Source of the DNA: Gnetum montanum
Taxonomy: Eukaryota > Streptophyta > Gnetopsida > Gnetales > Gnetaceae
Assembly: GCA_015680685.1 (NCBI GenBank)
Contig: MNCI01028452.1
Coordinates: 296,153-353,677 of the forward strand
Reading direction: 5' to 3'
Length of the DNA: 57,525 nt
In this document: in pieces, positions 45,600 to 56,096 of the stretch
How the letters are laid out: the number at the start of each line of letters is the position of its first letter
Numbering within the stretch: the first letter of the stretch is position 1
Notes under the pieces: model-generated
The model's database searches: none
Seen by the model: the letters and a program-made list of their open reading frames with translations, nothing else
Told to the model about the DNA's origin: nothing
Program-made: the position numbers and the translations under genes

Positions 45600-46886
45600 T
45601 GGTTTCATGTAAATTACTAATTGCCAGCTTTCATTTACTATTACTCACTAGGTACCTTTTTGTTCAGTGGATTTTTCATACACATACTTTTATGTACACA
45701 CCTTTTCTTCACATCAACTACATGTTGTGATGCTTATTTATCTAATTAACTAGGCTTTCTACATGTTGTTGTACTTCATATCATTATAGGAAATGCATGG
45801 AATCCTCTCTTCTTGATTTTTTCATGTTCATTTTTCTTATAAAAAAAATGCCAAGGACATGTAGCAACCATCATTAGAATCTAAGTTAGCAACCTCTTCT
45901 AACATTGTAGCTTTGCTTTTCTTCCTATATGTGTCCTTGTTTGCTTCTTTCTTCTTTTTCATATCTTTATCTCATGCAAGGACTTGCCTTATTTTATTGT
46001 CCACTCTTTTTAGTGTAGTTATGAATTTCTCATCCACTAAGTCCAACATTTTTCCATTTTTTTCATAATTTTTGGATCTCCAAAGTCTTTTGCTAGATTA
46101 TGTCCATCATAGGATCTTTGTTCTTCCTTGTGTTATGAGCACATATATTTCTTTTTTGAATTGAGGTATCTTTGTTGTATGCTTCTACATTTCCGCTCTT
46201 CTTCAACTTTCCTTCCTCTTTTGCTCTATGATCAACCAATCTTTAGATTTAATAGGCTCTCATTTCTATAACTCTACCTTAGGAAAAAATCCCAAGAGTT
46301 TCTTTTATTTTGTTTCAAAGCCCATCTATGATATTCCTTAACTACTCACCATGAGAAGAGTTATGGTCTAGGCACCTATGTAACAAAGAATAGTATCTGC
46401 CCAACACTACATTAAGGGATTCATGGTTATCCTATTTGCATATTTGAATTTGTTTTCTCAAGTGGAGACTCATGAGTATGTTAGATATTTTTCAATGAAT
46501 AGATTTAATATTGTACTCCACCTTTTGATAGATTTTAGTTCCAAGGATTAGTATCAACGATCAACTTCTTTGATGAGGATTCCAAGAAACAACTTGGACT
46601 TTGGTTATTCATTCTTGATTTTGCAAAGCATATGTATTATGGAAGGCTTGAAAATGATATTGCAAATTAGCATTATAATCTCCCTCAAATTTGAGAATGT
46701 TGTTCATATCAAGCCACTTGATACAACTATTTCTATAATGTTTGGTTAGAATATAAATAATCTTTATGATGTTGATCATGTTTCTATTCGCAAGTGAAGA
46801 TTCATAATAATCGTCATGTTCATCATGGTCTCTCTCATGACCATAAACCTTTTTGTGTTGCTTGGTGTGCCTTCTTCCATGCCTGT
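45600..46886 (-). pseudogene. Protease-linker and gag remnant of element E
   Basis: 45600–45850 aligns with the linker upstream of RT in element C (plus-strand CACTAGGTACC and ATGCATGGAATCCTCTC). 45880–46870 aligns with gag by order (e.g. the CATTAAGGGATTCATGG segment near 46413 and the block at 46680–46760). It is truncated at 46886 where LTR F starts. Confidence 0.6.
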
Positions 46887-47425
46887 TGATGAGTCATGAT
46901 TATGTTAGCCTTGATATTGGATATCCAATATTAAGGCTCAGATATTAGATACACAATATTAAGTCCCAAGACATGATGTTAGATATCTGATATCATCTCC
47001 TCCGTGCTAGCCTATAAATACAACACTTGGGTGCATGCTTGGGATATAGTTTTAGTTTCAAATTTCAGTTAGCTTTTTCATAGATTGTTGATTTCCAGTT
47101 CTGTTATTCTGAGTGCATGTCCACAGTGTGATGTTTGTGATTATATGACATTCTTATTTGAGTGTGACATACTTGGACATGTTACATGACCATAAATAAA
47201 GATCGGGATTACTTCCATCATTGCAGCATCCACTTAGATTATTATTTCTTTCAATTGTCTAATTGTTTAATTATTTACTTTTTTTCCTTAGTTAATATTT
47301 CCATTTATTGCTCTTCATGATTCCTATCATTAAGTGGAATGAATATAGCTAATCATGAGCACTTAAGTGTAATTACTTGGTAATCTAGTAGTGTATTATT
47401 TGGCAAACCCAGTGACGTATTGGAC
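46887..47425 (+). repeat. LTR F, 3' truncated
   Basis: About 540 bp align with the first 60% of LTR A. TATA box at 47013–47020. U3 contains a 28-bp imperfect palindrome (46909–46936, centred on GGATATCC) and AGATATCT-type dyads. Homology to LTR A fades after TGTATTATTTGGC near 47405, before primer site and gag start. Confidence 0.8.
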
Positions 47426-47499
47426 TAGGGGAGGTCTCAAGTTCTAAGACCGCCTCAAAACCAAGAAACAATATACCAAGGGACCCTGGGGAACACCAT

Positions 47500-49700
47500 A
47501 GAAGCCATGGAAATCCTTTTAGTTCCTCATCTTCCTCTCCCCCTTCAATGTCTAGTTCTAATAAAGATGAATGTAGATATGGAGATAAACCTCCACTACA
47601 AGGTTAGAAAAAAATAAAAATTGAACNGAGATAAACCTCCACTACAAGGTTAGAAAAAAATAAAAATTGAACCTGCAAGAACACTCACGATCATCAATAT
47701 GAACATAGGCAAAATTGTCATCATCAATCGAATAGGAATTTCCCTCACAACCTTTCTAACGACAATGGACACTTATTGGCCATTAAAAGCCTAATGTAGA
47801 TCATAGAGGTAGTTAAGATATCTCGTAGGCATCACAAAGAGAGTTGCCTACCTAAGCTTGACATGAATAATATTCCTAAATTTGCAAGAGGCTATGATTT
47901 GAATCCACAACATCATATACAAGCCTTCCATAATGCCTATGCCTGACACAACATTGAAAGCAAGTGACAAAAGCTTAAGCTATTTCCTAGAACACTAATT
48001 GATAGAGCCAAAGTGTGGTATAGATCGTTAAAACCAAATTCAATTGGATGATGGTCCACAATGCTGGAACTCCTTAATGAGAAATACCAAACCTATGTGA
48101 GGGTGTCCAACTTGAGGAGACAAATCCAAGAATGGAAGCAAGAACAACATGAACCCTTAGACATGACCTTAGATAGATATTATTCCCTATTGAATAGATG
48201 TTCAGGCCATGGTTTCTTTGAGGAAAAAAAAACTTTTCTAGATCATAGATGGACTTCGTAATGAAATAAGAGAGACCCTTGGGATGTATGCCCCATGTCA
48301 ATTATACAAGCTATGAATCCATCAGATCTAAGAGCTAATCAAGCATGTGGCAAAAGAAGAAGGAGAGATATGCAAATGGGAGAATGTTGAGAAATATTAG
48401 TGGGACCCAACTCTTCAATAGAAGGAGGTCCATATCTATGGTAAGGAGAACAAGACCTCTCTTGATAAGGTGATCCTACAATGAACCTTGCTGATATAGA
48501 AGTCTATTGATGAACTTAAAGCAAAGTTTAATAGGATGTCAAAATGGATATATGAAAACGTTACAACTCTCATTGAGACGGTCAAGGAGAGGATCATACA
48601 AAACAAGCTAGGTGATCACAATAAACAAAGGATACATAACCAAGAAACAACTAGAAACACTTTTTAGCAAATAAGAAAAATGACTGAAGAAAGTGAGGCT
48701 ATAGACTCAACCACAAATGAAGATAATGGATATGACATTTGCATATATGACCATTAGAAGGGCCATTGCCCCATCTTGTTGCATCTACATGAGTATTAGG
48801 TAGGTGCCTTAAATCCAAATTTTGTGCAAAAGCACATGCTTGGGAGATTTCCTCTTCCATAAGGTAACTATAGATAGCCCCACAACAAACCATACCATCC
48901 TAGGGGGACTTATTACCAACCTCAACACTATCATCAACTATAGTGGTAGCAACCATAGTCATGGGGAAGGCCACCACCAAATCAACCCTATCCTTCCTAT
49001 CTACCAAAATTGCATGGATATTATGTTCAACACCTTGTTTCTCCAACTAGTTCTACGTCCTCTACTTCAAATCATCAATATCGCTCTCTGGAGTACCATA
49101 AACCCATGACATTCCCTGAAAGATCACCACCTCGCACCTCTTACCATCCATCCTACCCTCAATATTCTCATACTCCACCTCATTACATGCCACCGTCAAT
49201 GACATAGGAAGGTTTAGCACCACAATATCAACAAACGAATGCCACTTGTGCTACGAATGTGCCTAGAAATGTTGATACAAGTAGATTCCCATCACAAACT
49301 TAAAAATGTTCTTTCTTTAGAAAGGACCATAGGTAGAAGCAAAACACTCATGAACCTACCACATCATCTGAACTAGCACAATGCCAATCTAGTGCAACAC
49401 CTTCCTTTTCACAACCAACATCCTCTCATCATACACAAGGGCCACCACCCATCATTACTCCAATCCCAAGCCCAAACAATGAATCTAATAGTGTGGGGAG
49501 ATAAACAAATCCATGCATATTGTATCATGATCAAGGATGCAATCATGGGCTAGGCATCTACAACATTAGCACACCTCATACCTTGATCCACCATACATTT
49601 AATAATGAAGTGTGTGATCAACAATTTGTCTACCTAGCCATCACAACACCAAAAGACACCCAGTGGCTCAGAAATGAATAGTTACAAATGTTTTATACAT
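47500..49700 (+). pseudogene. Gag of element F
   Basis: The core at about 47850–48250 reads KLKLFPRTL, then STMLELLNEKYQTYVRVSNL and WKQEQHEPLDMTLDRYYSLL, clearly the same gag as element C. The Cys/His cluster follows at 48735–48785 (ICIYDH, then GHCPI), and the Tyr/Pro/His-rich tail at 49010–49207. A single-N joint duplicates 45 bp at its start. Several TAG/TAA stops. The gag N-terminus is missing. Confidence 0.75.
47582..47672. other. Single-N joint with 45-bp direct duplication
   Basis: 47582–47626 and 47628–47672 are identical, around the N at 47627. Same artefact pattern as in the Helitron region. Confidence 0.88.
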
Positions 49701-50057
49701 GCATGGATCTTATCTATCCGCTTATTAATCCTTGTCATAGCCAAATGTTTAGTCATGGGGGAAACCCCCCATTCTAACCTTCAAAATTAATAAGTGTTTT
49801 TCATCTTTTTGTTTTACAATTTTTTAATCATTTTCTACTTCTTGATACAATTTTTTCTATCTTTTTCAACTTTTTTCCATGTTTTATTTTTGTTCTTTGT
49901 TTCTATTATTATTGAAATCTTGCTAGTAAATAAAATGATCATGTAACCCATTGAGGTGAGGTTTTCTCTATGTTGTTGAGTCATAAGGGATTGATTATTT
50001 AGACAGTGAGACCATGTCATCCATCCACTTATTCTATTAATAAGAGGTTCTTGCTGT

Positions 50058-51980
50058 TGTCGTGACCGAAAACGTCGGTGGTCGGAAAACACCGAGAGGT
50101 TTTCGGGCGAATAGTCTTAACCCCGGATCCGTGCGAGGGCCGTGCTAGATATAACGGAAGTGGGGTGCCTTGAACGGTCTGGTCGATCAGACAAGGACTT
50201 AGTCGGTGTAACTTAACCTTATGTAAAAGTCGTTTTAAGCATGAATACGTGAGATCTAATCGATGATTAATAGATGTGATAATAAAGAAAATGATGCTAA
50301 ACAGTGATAATAATGTAGAAACAACAGAGCAAATGGGATGAGAAAATGCACCACCACAAAGTCGCGGGTTTGATTCTCTTATCTGCTTGAAAATGTATGA
50401 TAAGTGGTACAGTGATGGAGTGGCACAGGGAGTCCAGGAATGGCCAGAACACTCAAGATGCCTCAACTATGTCTTAATACAAGCTTAAGAGCCAATAGTA
50501 CAAAGTGCCAACAAGCAAAAAGCTAATGACAAGTGCCAATGCTAAAGGTGTCAACTGCTAAGATTTGCTAACAAATTTCCAATTTGCCAATCAATGCCAA
50601 CAATGCTCAAAATTGCCGAAAATCGCCAATCAAAGTTTTTGCCAACAAATGCCTTATTTTGCCAACCTATCAAAAAAATTTGCCAACCCTTTGAGGGTCG
50701 CTCGTCGAGGTATTTATATGGCTAGGAGCATGCGAGAAATGCAGTTTAGATGCCATGTGTCTCGGACCCACAGAATGCTAATGTGTCCATACTGCATGAA
50801 CATGCAAAGCTGGTCATGAAGTTGTCAAGCTTCAATTACGTTGTCGAAACTGGAGATGCTGGAATCAAATATGCCAACAATGCAAATTAGGAATGAGGCA
50901 CACTAAAGTAGTGTAGCAACCTGCTATGTTATGTAGCGTAGCATGTTGGCGTAGTGTAACTGCTTGCTACGCTGTGCTACCCTATGTAGCATAGCATAGC
51001 GTAGCCATCAGTTTGAAAAAGAAATTCACATTGAAGTTAACTACATCTGCTGGAAGCTTCAGCACATGTCAGGTTAACTTTTGAAACACTTTGTTAAATT
51101 TGCATCTATGCTACACTACGCTACACTACGTAGCGTAGCATAGCATAGTAGTCGACCTTATCTGTGAGTCGTGCTAAAGTTACAAACACTTGTTTAAAGC
51201 TTTGATCATGCTAACAGCTGCAACTTTTGCTTTTGCGAAGGGGAGAATTCGAACTTTCTAATCTTGTGTTTGAGACACTTTTGCTATTCTTGCATCGTCG
51301 CTACACTATGCTACGCTATGTAGCGTAGCATAGCATAGCAGCCAGCGCATCTTGCTTTTTGTTTACTCTGCCACTTTCTGATGAGAAGCTTTGCTAAGGA
51401 CCTGAAGTTGAACAAGGCAACTGGTTTTGAAATCCGGAGTGCTTGCCATGTGCAATTGGAATCACTAGGTAAGCTGGGCCTTTCTGATTTGCCTTCACTA
51501 CACTGTGCTACGTTGCGTAGTGTAGCATAGCATAGCACTTTATTTTGCAACAGCTTGGGCTTGATTACTTATACAACTGTTTCTCGAGGCTTGCTACGCT
51601 ACATAGTGTAGCATAGTGTAGCAAACTTCTTCACTAGAAAACTTGCTGAATTGTTTTGCGCATCTCAAGCACCACCGACAACTCTAAGCATAGTCCTGAA
51701 TAGACTGTTAGCTGGGTGAAACATCCAAGTGGGCAGGCCAGAGAGTCCATTGGGCCTATTAGCTCTGGAGGTAGAAAACTTGTCGAACTGAACAATCTAA
51801 ACTCAGTGCATTCATTTTTGCCAAACTATTATGAGGCTCCACTTGTGAAAATATTTGCCTCATTTCCAAGACCCTAGTGAAGCAAGAGACTTTTGAAATT
51901 TTTGGGTGTTTCATTGGTCCCTCTTTTTCGACGTCTGGAGGATAGGCCTGAGAGATGCTGACAAAGAATACGAAATACCA
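50058..51980 (-). repeat. Tat-like LTR, copy 1 (T1)
   Basis: About 1.9 kb. The left end (TGTCGTGACCGAAAACGTCG) aligns with 52910 onward, as do GGATCCGTGCGAGGGC, the ACGGTCTKGTCGATYAGACA block and the right end (GACAAAGAATACGAAAYACC). A minus-strand TATA box (50711–50718, TATAAATAC) sets the orientation: U3 is the right 1.26 kb, with five palindrome clusters of TAGCGTAGCATAGC type near 50930, 51115, 51302, 51500 and 51592. Right limit approximate. Confidence 0.7.
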
Positions 51981-52909
51981 CAATAGACTAGACACTAACA
52001 TCACTCTTCAATAATTTCCAAGACATCAATCAGCTATGCTTGAGAGTGCTGCATTGGTTATGCGGGGAAAAGGAAAAGGTTAAGCGGGGGGGAGGACATT
52101 CAGGAAAATGGTAAAGATGAAACTTAGTAGGATCCCTCATCGGAATGCTTGTGAGGGAGTTTTTTATGTGGTCATCCTTTCTTTTACTAACCTTTGATCT
52201 CTAGTCAGAATTCTTAGAAAGGGTTATTGCGAAACAGCTATTGTGCGATTTATTTTAGGCTTTTCCTTTGCTCAAGCTTTTGCTCTTTTATGCTTTTCTT
52301 TTGCTATTCTGCCGTTTACATTTGCAAACAACCTTATCGCAGGATAGATGTTCCTTTCCTAGGATGAGTTGTGTTACATCCATGTGGGGCTTTAACCTTC
52401 CTACAGATGCTTTCCATGTGGCGAGTTGCATTATGCGTGTCATGGACTTTGCGGTTGGGCATATGTGAGAGCTTCACAGGGATCAGGAAAAAATCGTAAA
52501 AGAGGTGAGAGTGAGAATGGTGGGTGTAAGTAATGAGGTAAAGGGATTTAAGTGGAAGGACATGATATGCACTCTAAAGTAGCCAAGCTAGTCAAGATGA
52601 CAACCTTGTAACAAAGTAGTGCCCAGCAACTGTGGCAAAATGCATCTCTGACCGATGCCCCTCTAGCACGCATCCTACAAACACAACAGAGAGAAAACCA
52701 GAAGAAACAACCATGATGCAAAACAAAGGCAAAGGACTTGCTTGCTTTGAATGCTACTGGAACAATGGATGTTGTTGCTAGGTCATTTGTTGTCCAAACT
52801 AGAAAGGCCAGCAACAGTTTTGGTAGCATCTACGTGGAGAGGTCGGCACCGAGGTAGCTAGGAATTGCAGTGATGCGAGTGCTCAGGAGTCCCCACCCAA
52901 GGTAAACAT
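51981..52909 (-). other. Sequence between the two Tat-like LTR copies
   Basis: Either the inner part of a strongly deleted element bounded by both LTRs, or the post-pol end of an element whose left LTR is T1, cut by a second insertion. Next to T2 the minus strand reads CCTTGGGTGGGGACTCCTG, similar to sequences beside primer sites of Tat-type elements, but the usual TGG start is missing. The frame 52548–52829 has no recognised domain. Confidence 0.4.
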
Positions 52910-54430
52910 TGTAACGACGGAAAACATCGACAGCTGGAAAACACCGAACAAATCCCATGTACACAATTTTAACCATGGATCCGTGCGAGGGCTATGCTGG
53001 AAAAACGAATCTGCGGCGCCCTGAACGGTCTTGTCGATTAGACAGGGACTTACTAATCAGTAAACCGATGAATATCTCGTGAACACGATCTGATTCAAGG
53101 AGTCGCAAAAACGAGGGGAAAATGATATAGATGAATTGCAACGATGATAACGCTAAACACGATAAGAGGAAGCTGACATAATAGAAGCACGTAGTTTCAA
53201 GATCTGCGCTTTGACTTGAAAAATGTATATTTTGTATGAGAAATTACACTGGGAAGTCCCCGATTACTGGATGTGAAGCAAGCATAAAACAACAAGAAAA
53301 CGGTCCAAACAGAAGTCCGATCTACCTCGTGGGCTAGAGCCGGGATGCAAGGAAGGCCAAGCTCTGACGTCTACCAATCAACTGTTTCCGACCAATAGAT
53401 TGTTCCCAGCAGAACGATTACTCCTGTCGCCGGTGTTCAAAGCGAACTGTGCTGTGTTTCTGCCGTAAGGTGATGCTGTCAACAATTGCCAAAGCGCTGC
53501 TCTCTGTATCTCTGCTCTAAAAATGATAAGTGCTCAGGTGCTCAAAAAATGCCTTTGCTTCTTTTATTTGCCAACCCCCGTATCTTTGTCAACTGGGGTA
53601 TTTATAGGCTGCAACGTCTTGTGGAAGAGGCGCAACCCTGATGACGCGTGTTCTGAATTTTTCGGGTACTGTTGGTCTGACTGTTTTTGTGTAAAACTTC
53701 ATGATTACGCACAATATGCTCGTTCGCGTATTGTGCGTGTGAAGAAGAGGTGCACATCGGGCATGTTTCAACTGTCTTTAGGTCATATTACGCTCATCAC
53801 GCTGAGTTGCGTGCACAAGCGTAACAGAACGTGGAAACAATAGATTCAGGCTGTTTTACGCTTGCACACGCAGCCACGCATAATAAAGCGTAAAGGATGT
53901 CTAGCTTGGTGACGCAATACGCTATGATACGCTACGTTGCGTGCTGAGCGTATGATGAGCAATCGCACTTTCTTGGACTTTACCTTTGGTTGCTTTGGAG
54001 CTCATTACGGTGCCGTGCGTAACAGATTGTAAACCTGGCCTTGAACAAAAGACTTAGCGAAATACACAAGAAGTCGCATATTACGCTGCTCAAGTTTCTC
54101 CCTATGCCGAAGTAACTATCCTTCTGATGCCGGACTATGTTGAAACAGCATCATGCTAAGCACCATTCCGCTATGTCGTGTGATATAGCGTAAACAGCCA
54201 AAGCATAGAAAGATTAGGAATCTGCACAAGAAGTTGCGGACTTGATGCTATGCGCCTCTTGGTGTTGTTCTGTCTTACTCTCCCCTCTGGAATTCTGACA
54301 TGCGCCCCTGCCTGGATTGTGAATCCTTGACTGAGGTCGACTCGCAATTTTCACGGTGTTTCAATGGCCCCTCTTTGTTGATGGTTGGAGGGCTTACCCG
54401 AAAGATGTTGACAAAGAATACGAAACACCG
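52910..54430 (-). repeat. Tat-like LTR, copy 2 (T2)
   Basis: About 1.5 kb, TGTAACGACGG at 52910 to ACGAAACACC near 54430. Minus-strand TATA box at 53599–53606. U3 holds a series of dyads different from those of T1, of TTACGC...GCGTAA form (e.g. ACGCACAATATGC... near 53706, and around 53795, 53860, 53925, 54165). No target duplication can be shown in the window. Confidence 0.7.
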
Positions 54431-55035
54431 GATTGGTAGAAGCAAGAACAACGTCAATCCATGGCTACTCAGGTGTTGCCCTGTCGACATGGAAGAGCAA
54501 AGTTGGAGGGAATGGGAGGTAGAATGTCATAGTAGGAAACAGGTTCGGGGAAGGCATAACATAGGTTAGGATGGTAGGAGTATGGAATACACTTACTGAA
54601 TGCATAGAAACGTACACACACGTATGTCAACAGGAATGCTTTCAGATGAGCGTAGCGCGTCAGCCTGAGATCTCTCTTTCACTGATTACAGTAGGAATGC
54701 TTGTAAAAGGAGCATGGCGCATCACTCCTGCGATATCTTTGCTAGTGCGAATGCGGAAAATGGGTACTTGTGTATGTAGCTTTTGCGTATGGGGAGCGGG
54801 TGGTGGGGATGAAGGAGATAAGAGCTAGGAGTAGGATTTTGAGAGGTATAGGCATGCAGATCTAAGTGGTCGGGCGGACCTGAGTAGCCATTTCAAGACG
54901 CTGTTGTACTTCATTGCTCAGATGGTCGCACCTTTGAATGACATCCTCCAAAGCAAGTAACCTGCAACCACAAAAGACAACAGAGGACACCATTGCTAAT
55001 GCGAACAAGACGCAGGGTCGTTGAAGCGAGCGCCG
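54431..55035 (-). other. Post-pol region beside T2
   Basis: Separates the LTR copy from the repeat-bearing ORF. No polypurine tract is evident directly at 54431, so the LTR limit may lie further right. One minus-strand frame near 54965–54885 (LALEDVIQRCDHLSNEVQQR) looks helical, suggesting another decayed coding segment. Confidence 0.35.
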
Positions 55036-56088
55036 TTAGATGCGAGATAGAGTGATCGGGCCGTGAAGGAGGAGCCGGAGCATGAGGGCGGAGCCGCCAA
55101 TCTTGATGATTGGGCCCAGCATATCTTCGCCAAAAGGCATCAGACATAGTGCACCTAACTGGTTAGGCAAGGAACCAACAAGATGAATTTGCAAAGCCAG
55201 CGTCCGATGACGATGATTGGCGGAGGTTGCCGTGGTCGTTGTCGACGAGGATTTCATCGGGGCTCCGGCTAGCGAGACTAAACTCTCAGAGGTACTACCA
55301 CTACAGCGGGCGCGGTGGCGGCATCTCCGAGGGATCAGTAAGATGTCTCCCAGCTCATCCGAGGAATCAGTAGGATGCCAGTGGGGTGGCGACGCTGGGA
55401 CTGTCCCAGTATCCCACCTTGTTTGTTGTGCGGCTGCACAGAGATGATCACGCTCGCTTGAGTTACATGGCAGCAGTCTGTAAGTCCCAGTTTTGAGTCC
55501 TGGTAGACTGTCATCACTGGTTTTAAGTCTCAGCAGACCATGGTCCCAGTTTAAAGTCTGGGCAGACCGAGAAGTGCTAGTTTTACGTCGTAGCGGACTG
55601 TGGTATATTTGATTTATGGTCCCAGCAAACCGTGCTGTGGATGTCAGTTTCATGTCATGACCCAAGGACAGATCTGTGCTAGTTTTATGTCTCAGCAGAC
55701 GGCTACTTACCTGTGCCAGTTTAGCGTCGTGGTGGACGTGTGCAAAAGATGCCAATTTTTTGTCTTGGCAGACCTGTACAACATTGCCAGTTTTACGTCG
55801 TAGCGGACGGTTGCAACTTACCAGTTTAGCGTCGTAGCGGACAATCAATGCCAGTTTAGCGTCGTAGTGGACGTATATTGCCAGTTTAGCGTTGTGGCGG
55901 ACGCGTGCAAGGAATACCAGTTTTACGTCGTAGCGGACGATCAGTGCCAGTTTAGCGTCGTAGCAGACGTCCGATGCCAGTTTAACGTCGTAGCGGACGA
56001 TCAGTGCCAGTTTAGCATCGTAGCGGACGTTCGATGCCAGTTTAACGTCGTAGCGGACGAGTATTGCCATACCTGCTGTTGACACCAT
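55036..56088 (-). CDS. 350-codon ORF with decapeptide repeats, downstream of integrase
   Basis: Open from ATG 56088 to the stop at 55036, starting about nine bases after the integrase stop (56097). Residues 1–200 are copies of a decapeptide-like unit (VRYDAKLALI and variants), later copies spaced irregularly. The rest is Ser/Thr/Arg-rich without known domain. The DNA unit is 30 bp, so the frame survives repeat expansion; openness alone therefore does not prove translation. It could be an additional retrotransposon protein or a by-product of a tandem array in the 3' untranslated region. Confidence 0.35.
   Translation of the reverse strand: MVSTAGMAILVRYDVKLASNVRYDAKLALIVRYDVKLASDVCYDAKLALIVRYDVKLVFLARVRHNAKLAIYVHYDAKLALIVRYDAKLVSCNRPLRRKTGNVVQVCQDKKLASFAHVHHDAKLAQVSSRLLRHKTSTDLSLGHDMKLTSTARFAGTINQIYHSPLRRKTSTSRSAQTLNWDHGLLRLKTSDDSLPGLKTGTYRLLPCNSSERDHLCAAAQQTRWDTGTVPASPPHWHPTDSSDELGDILLIPRRCRHRARCSGSTSESLVSLAGAPMKSSSTTTTATSANHRHRTLALQIHLVGSLPNQLGALCLMPFGEDMLGPIIKIGGSALMLRLLLHGPITLSRI
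55480..56080. repeat. Tandem repeat, about 18 copies, 30-bp core
   Basis: The core is GCCAGTTTAGCGTCGTAGCG followed by GAC and a variable 6–7 bases. The right-hand copies (55800–56080) are nearly regular at 30 bp (one is 37); the left-hand copies are more diverged and 35–40 bp apart, with GTCTCAGCAGACC variants. The gradient suggests expansion at the integrase-side end. Position between pol and the 3' LTR. Confidence 0.92.
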
Positions 56089-56096
56089 AGATGCTG

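Larger units (their letters stand above)
38531..46886 (-). mobile_element. Element E: third Athila-like element, decayed, with insertions
   Basis: Minus strand: 3' LTR 38531–39672 followed by the same polypurine neighbour as element C (TACCCCCATGA on the plus strand), T-rich block, integrase, RNase H, RT, protease and gag (to about 46870). No 5' LTR: gag is cut at 46886 by the plus-strand LTR F. It carries a SINE in the LTR, an LTR fragment near the pol end and a 1.6-kb insertion in the protease linker. The possible left target duplication is TATAT (38526–38530); no partner is visible. Confidence 0.8.
46887..50054 (+). mobile_element. Element F: plus-strand derivative with LTR and gag but no pol
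   Basis: A 5'-type LTR starts TGATGAGTCATG at 46887 and is lost at about 47425. Gag follows (47500–49650), then directly the post-pol tail (49745–50054) with the family's TTTAGTCATGGGGG and T-rich block. Protease, RT, RNase H and integrase are missing. It ends at the Tat-like LTR at 50058. Either a deletion derivative or a gag-only non-autonomous element. It abuts element E gag on the left; CCTGT (46882–46886) would be its left target duplication. Confidence 0.65.

Noticed and set aside
50925-51625. Repeated TAGCGTAGCATAGC blocks as a CRISPR-like array
   Set aside because: Repeats are palindromic, of varying length and spacing, inside a plant LTR, with no spacer regularity.
55217-55447. Plus-strand frames opposite the 350-codon ORF
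   Set aside because: Antisense readings of the repeat-bearing region; the repeat unit being a multiple of three opens several frames at once.
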